Notes under the pieces: generated by a model
What the model was told of the DNA's origin: nothing
Seen by the model: only the letters and a program-made list of their open reading frames with translations
Database searches by the model: none
Translations under genes and position numbers: made by a program
Shown here: piece by piece, positions 60,857 to 64,000 of the stretch
Position numbering within the stretch: the first letter of the stretch is position 1
Layout: the number at the start of each line of letters is the position of its first letter
Assembly: GCA_037044905.1 (NCBI GenBank)
Contig: JBAOKB010000055.1
Span: 1 to 64,000, forward strand
DNA length: 64,000 nt
Direction: 5' to 3'
DNA from: Hortaea werneckii
Lineage: Eukaryota > Ascomycota > Dothideomycetes > Mycosphaerellales > Teratosphaeriaceae

Positions 60857-63800
60857 ATGCACAAGATTTCCAACTTCACTGGCCAGGCCAGGCATGGCTG
60901 GGAGAAAATGACGCCCTCGATGGGCTTCGGCATGAGCAGACCACAGCATCCGCCTCAAGACATCAGCATTGCCCCGCCCGCCGCGAAGCGATCCGTAGTC
61001 GGCACCTCGATGAGTCCTAACCCTGCGGTCCCGGGCCATCCGGTCAACTTATCCTTCAATGTGCCGTTCAATTCCAACCTTCCCGGTCCAGATAAGGAAG
61101 ATGTTCTCTACAGCTCGATGGGCGCCTTTCAGAAGTGGACACATGCAGATGGCGCAATGGAAGACACGCCCAACCACGCGTTGCCGGTCCACACACGGAA
61201 CGTGGAGAATTTAAGGAGCCTGTGTAAGCAGATCAGCGAGCAGAGCGGCGAAAGGATCCATGCTACGGTCACATCGAGCAAGCCGAAGCCGGTGCCTGGC
61301 ATGCAGCGAGGACCATTGACTACGCCGGTCACGAATGTGTGTGTCTCGGGAGATGCCGAAATCGTGCACAAGATGAGGGCCAAGATTCTCAATGAGACGC
61401 CTATCACTCTGGTTGGTCTTCGAAATACTGAGTCTGCTCGGAGACAGGGACTAACGTGACTTTCAGCGCTGCGAGAACATCGATATCGACCGCGATCTGG
61501 TCTTCCCCAAAGGCCAAGAAGGCGCGCGCGCCGATGTGCTCAACCACATGGACGACATTGCTGACAAGACGAAAGCCGACGTTTTCCTTCTGGAGGCGAA
61601 ATCGCGACGCAAGGATTCCGACTCGGCGAGTTTCAAGGGTTCGGTCGAGAAGAGCAATGACAAGAGACTGCAAATGGCGGTGTACGGTGATCTGGAGAGC
61701 TCTGAGAACGCAAAGACGAGACTTTTGATCATGATTGACCAGCTTCTCCAGCGTCAAGTTGACTCTGTTCGCTTGGAACTTCCCCTGCACAGCCTGATCG
61801 CAGGAAGGCACAGGCGTAACATCAAGCTCATTGAGTCTGCCACAGGCGCTGCCATCTACTTCCCGCCACAATTCCCGGCTGTCTTCGGCTACGTGCCACC
61901 AGGATCTATCCCCTTGCGCGGACGAGACGAGATCATCATCACGGGTGAAACGATGGACAATATCTTGCAGGCCAAGAAGCGCCTTCACGACCTCGTCATC
62001 AGCACAAAGCATTTCATGAAGGATGTCCATATCACCATGAGCAAAGTGGACTACATCTTGCTTGAGCGCATGGACAAGATTCAGCGGATCGTACAAACGA
62101 ACGGCTCGTACGTTGTGTTGCCGCCCCTTGGTAACCACAGCGGTATGCTGCGCGTCACTGCGACAGACATACTCAATGTGGAGCGAACAGTCCGCGAGAT
62201 CATGGGCTTGGCGGGGCAGTTCTACAGCGCATCTTGGTGGGTCACTCATCCAGACCCTTCGCAGCGACAACCGACGCCCTCCGACATCCGCGCAATGCTT
62301 CCGGACATCTGTATCAATTCTGGCGCTGAGATCACTTTTGAGAAGCTCAACTTCCACATTAACGGCAGCGATGACGCTGTGAAGGCGGCCATGTCTATCA
62401 TTAACACGCTGCCGTTTGTGAAGAAAGCGCAATCGACTTTGCGCGTCAAGGTTGAGCTTGCCAACGAGCACAAGGAGTTTGTCTCTGGCAAGAAGAACGG
62501 CAAGATCAACAAGATCATGAGCCAAAGCAATGTGCAGATTGTATTTGATGGCTTCAACGAGTACAACTTCTACATTGATGTGCGTGGCGCGCAGTATGAG
62601 GCAACCAAGAATGGTCTCGACCTGGTGGAGCTGGAGATGCCTGCTTCCATCTCATTCCACGTGCCGGATCAGTACCACAAGCGCATCATTGGCATTGGTG
62701 GTCAGCACATTCAGCGCATCATGAAGAAGTACTCTGTGTTCGTCAAGTTCTCGAACGCCATGGACCGAGGCGGCATTGGCAAGGATGATGATGATATCAA
62801 AGTCGACAACGTCATCTGCCGTACTCCAGCGCGCAATGCGGACAACCTCGAGCTTGTCAAGCAGGAGATCATGGACATGGTCGAAAAGGTCGATGCTGAA
62901 TTCGTGTCTGAGCACGTTCCCGTCGACCGCCTCTATCATCGTGAGCTCATCGCACGCATGCAGGAGATTGAGGAGCTGGAGAAGAAGTGGAACTGCAAGA
63001 TCACTTTCCCTGGCACTGAACAGGCAAGCGACATCATCACTGTCTCGGGCCCTGAATATCAGGTCCCACAGGCTGTGGATGAGTTCCTTGGCATGGTTCC
63101 AGAGAGCCACGAGATCGAATTTCCGGCTTCGGAAGAGATCGATAGCTTCGTCAAGTCGGTTGAGTTTGCTCAGGATACCGTGCGCAAGCTGAGGGACCAG
63201 TACTGCGTCGAGGTTATCGTGCACGAACCCCGCCAAGAAAGACAGGACGACAAGGACGTCTTGGTAGAGCGCATGACTCTCAGCTACACTCGCAACAACG
63301 CTGGCGGCCTCAAAGATGCTATTGATTTCCTCCTTCTCCCCTTTATGGCTCGGGGTCTGGAGGCGAACGATGTCAAGGGTGCAATTCCACGTCCACAATC
63401 TGACTCATTCGAGGACAACATGCCTTACTTTGAGTCTAAGCTTCTTCAACGGGCCGAACCACCTGTCAACACAGAATCTCCAACCCGTTCAACCTTTGGC
63501 GAAGAGTCGGGCTCGCGTTCAATCTTCGACAAGCTCCGCAAGCCTGGCAGTATGTCCTCCTTCTCCTCCTTCATTGACCGTCGGCGTGCCAAGAACGGAT
63601 CGAACTCTCCAGGTAGCAGTCTCTTCATGCAAGCGTCGAACAACGCCTCCAAGGCTTCTCTGGTCAGCATGGAGAGCCGTGACTCTGGCTACCGCAACCC
63701 TTGGAACGATTCCGGCATTGATCTCGAGGGTGAAAACACCATGTATGGACAAAACGGCCACAGCCACAGCAGCAACGGCTGGGGCTCCTTTGGCGGGAGT

Positions 63801-64000
63801 ACCTCCCGCCCCAATACCTCTTCTAACTCGCTCTCCGGAGCCTTTGGCGAGACCAAATTCCCCTTCGGCGTCAACGGTAACGCGTCCACGACTTCCCTTA
63901 CTACTACGCCTATGATACCCGGTCTGGGCATGGTCAACGGCACGACGGCGCCTGGCGCTCCCGGCGACGCCACCCCCCGCTACGACGCCAAGGCCGACGG
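60857..64000 (+). CDS. Multi-KH-domain RNA-binding protein (3' end outside window)
   Basis: Exons 60857-61411 and 61467-64000 and beyond. The 55-nt intron has donor GTTGGT, branch GACTAAC and acceptor TTTCAG. About 1029 residues are visible and the frame is still open at the edge. The start may be 60857 or the ATG at 60908 (context AAAATGA). Several KH-type repeats are recognisable: 'LIAGRHRRNIKLIESATGA', 'RIVQTNGSYVVLPP', 'SGKKNGKINKIMSQSNV' and the classical GxxG segment 'RIIGIGGQHIQRIMKKY'; other copies have lost GxxG. The region after about residue 840 is Ser/Gly/Asn-rich and disordered ('RDSGYRNPWNDSGIDLEG'). The architecture recalls vigilin or Bicaudal-C-like proteins that bind mRNAs and regulate translation and stability; the exact subfamily cannot be fixed here. 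Confidence 0.85.

Noticed and set aside
61404..62525. 373- and 248-codon minus-strand ORFs (61404-62525, 62652-63398)
   Set aside because: Antisense to the KH-domain gene, whose conserved KH motifs and splice signals are on the plus strand.
1..64000. CRISPR arrays, integrases, transposases, LTR retroelements, bacterial-type operons
   Set aside because: None seen: no regularly spaced repeats, and no reverse transcriptase, integrase or transposase motifs in any frame read. The sequence is ordinary fungal euchromatin.

Overview
This window is nuclear DNA from a filamentous ascomycete (Pezizomycotina, by inference probably a Dothideomycete). The signs are short 55-70 nt GT-AG introns with CTAAC-type branch sites, GC-rich codon use, pyrimidine tracts downstream of many genes, and fungal families such as GT41 O-GlcNAc transferase, Spo71-type PH proteins, CLASP/Stu1, GH7 cellulase and LIM-RhoGAP. 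I found 23 protein-coding genes. I saw no tRNA or rRNA gene, intact transposon or CRISPR array. Gene models were built by reading splice sites by eye, and several differ from the raw open reading frames because fungal exons are short.

Left part (1-9737), accessory in character: the 3' part of a glycosylated single-pass membrane protein gene, then four genes all on the minus strand. These are a 99-residue small secreted protein with a duplicated Cys-bounded motif (2641-2996), an ABM-type monooxygenase-like protein (3425-3841), an adenylation-thiolation-condensation NRPS-like enzyme of 1211 residues with a 5'UTR intron (4128-7816), and a GH7 endoglucanase (8469-9737). The NRPS-like and ABM genes are almost contiguous. 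The reading frame stays coding-like past the NRPS stop codon, so they may form one metabolic unit.

Middle (10918-36330), mostly housekeeping: a Spo71-like PH protein with a two-codon uORF overlapping its start; a Pbi2-like proteinase inhibitor divergent from the ribosome-biogenesis GTPase BMS1; a GT41 O-GlcNAc transferase; a STYX-like phosphatase with an unusual P-loop; La protein, followed by a 105-codon in-frame open extension beyond its stop; and a mitochondrial group (uS4m/NAM9, a small single-TM protein, mL44/MRPL3).

Right part (37854-64000): an EthD-like dimeric alpha/beta-barrel gene with a possible cassette exon; a PPAY-containing protein with six [ST]HS[GS] beta repeats; STU1 (CLASP); a basic-secretory-protein-type metallopeptidase; a LIM-RhoGAP; an AhpC/TSA-like protein; an SDT1-type nucleotidase; a proline-rich nuclear-looking protein with a phospho-dependent SUMO motif; and the 5' part of a multi-KH RNA-binding protein that runs off the right edge.

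The signals most worth a second look are the secreted repeat protein plus NRPS-like/ABM locus, the two cases of coding-like sequence continuing in frame past a stop (NRPS-like and La), the STYX-like P-loop, the cassette exon in the EthD-like gene, and the [ST]HS[GS] repeat protein. Nothing here is clearly a new multi-gene defence or mobile system.
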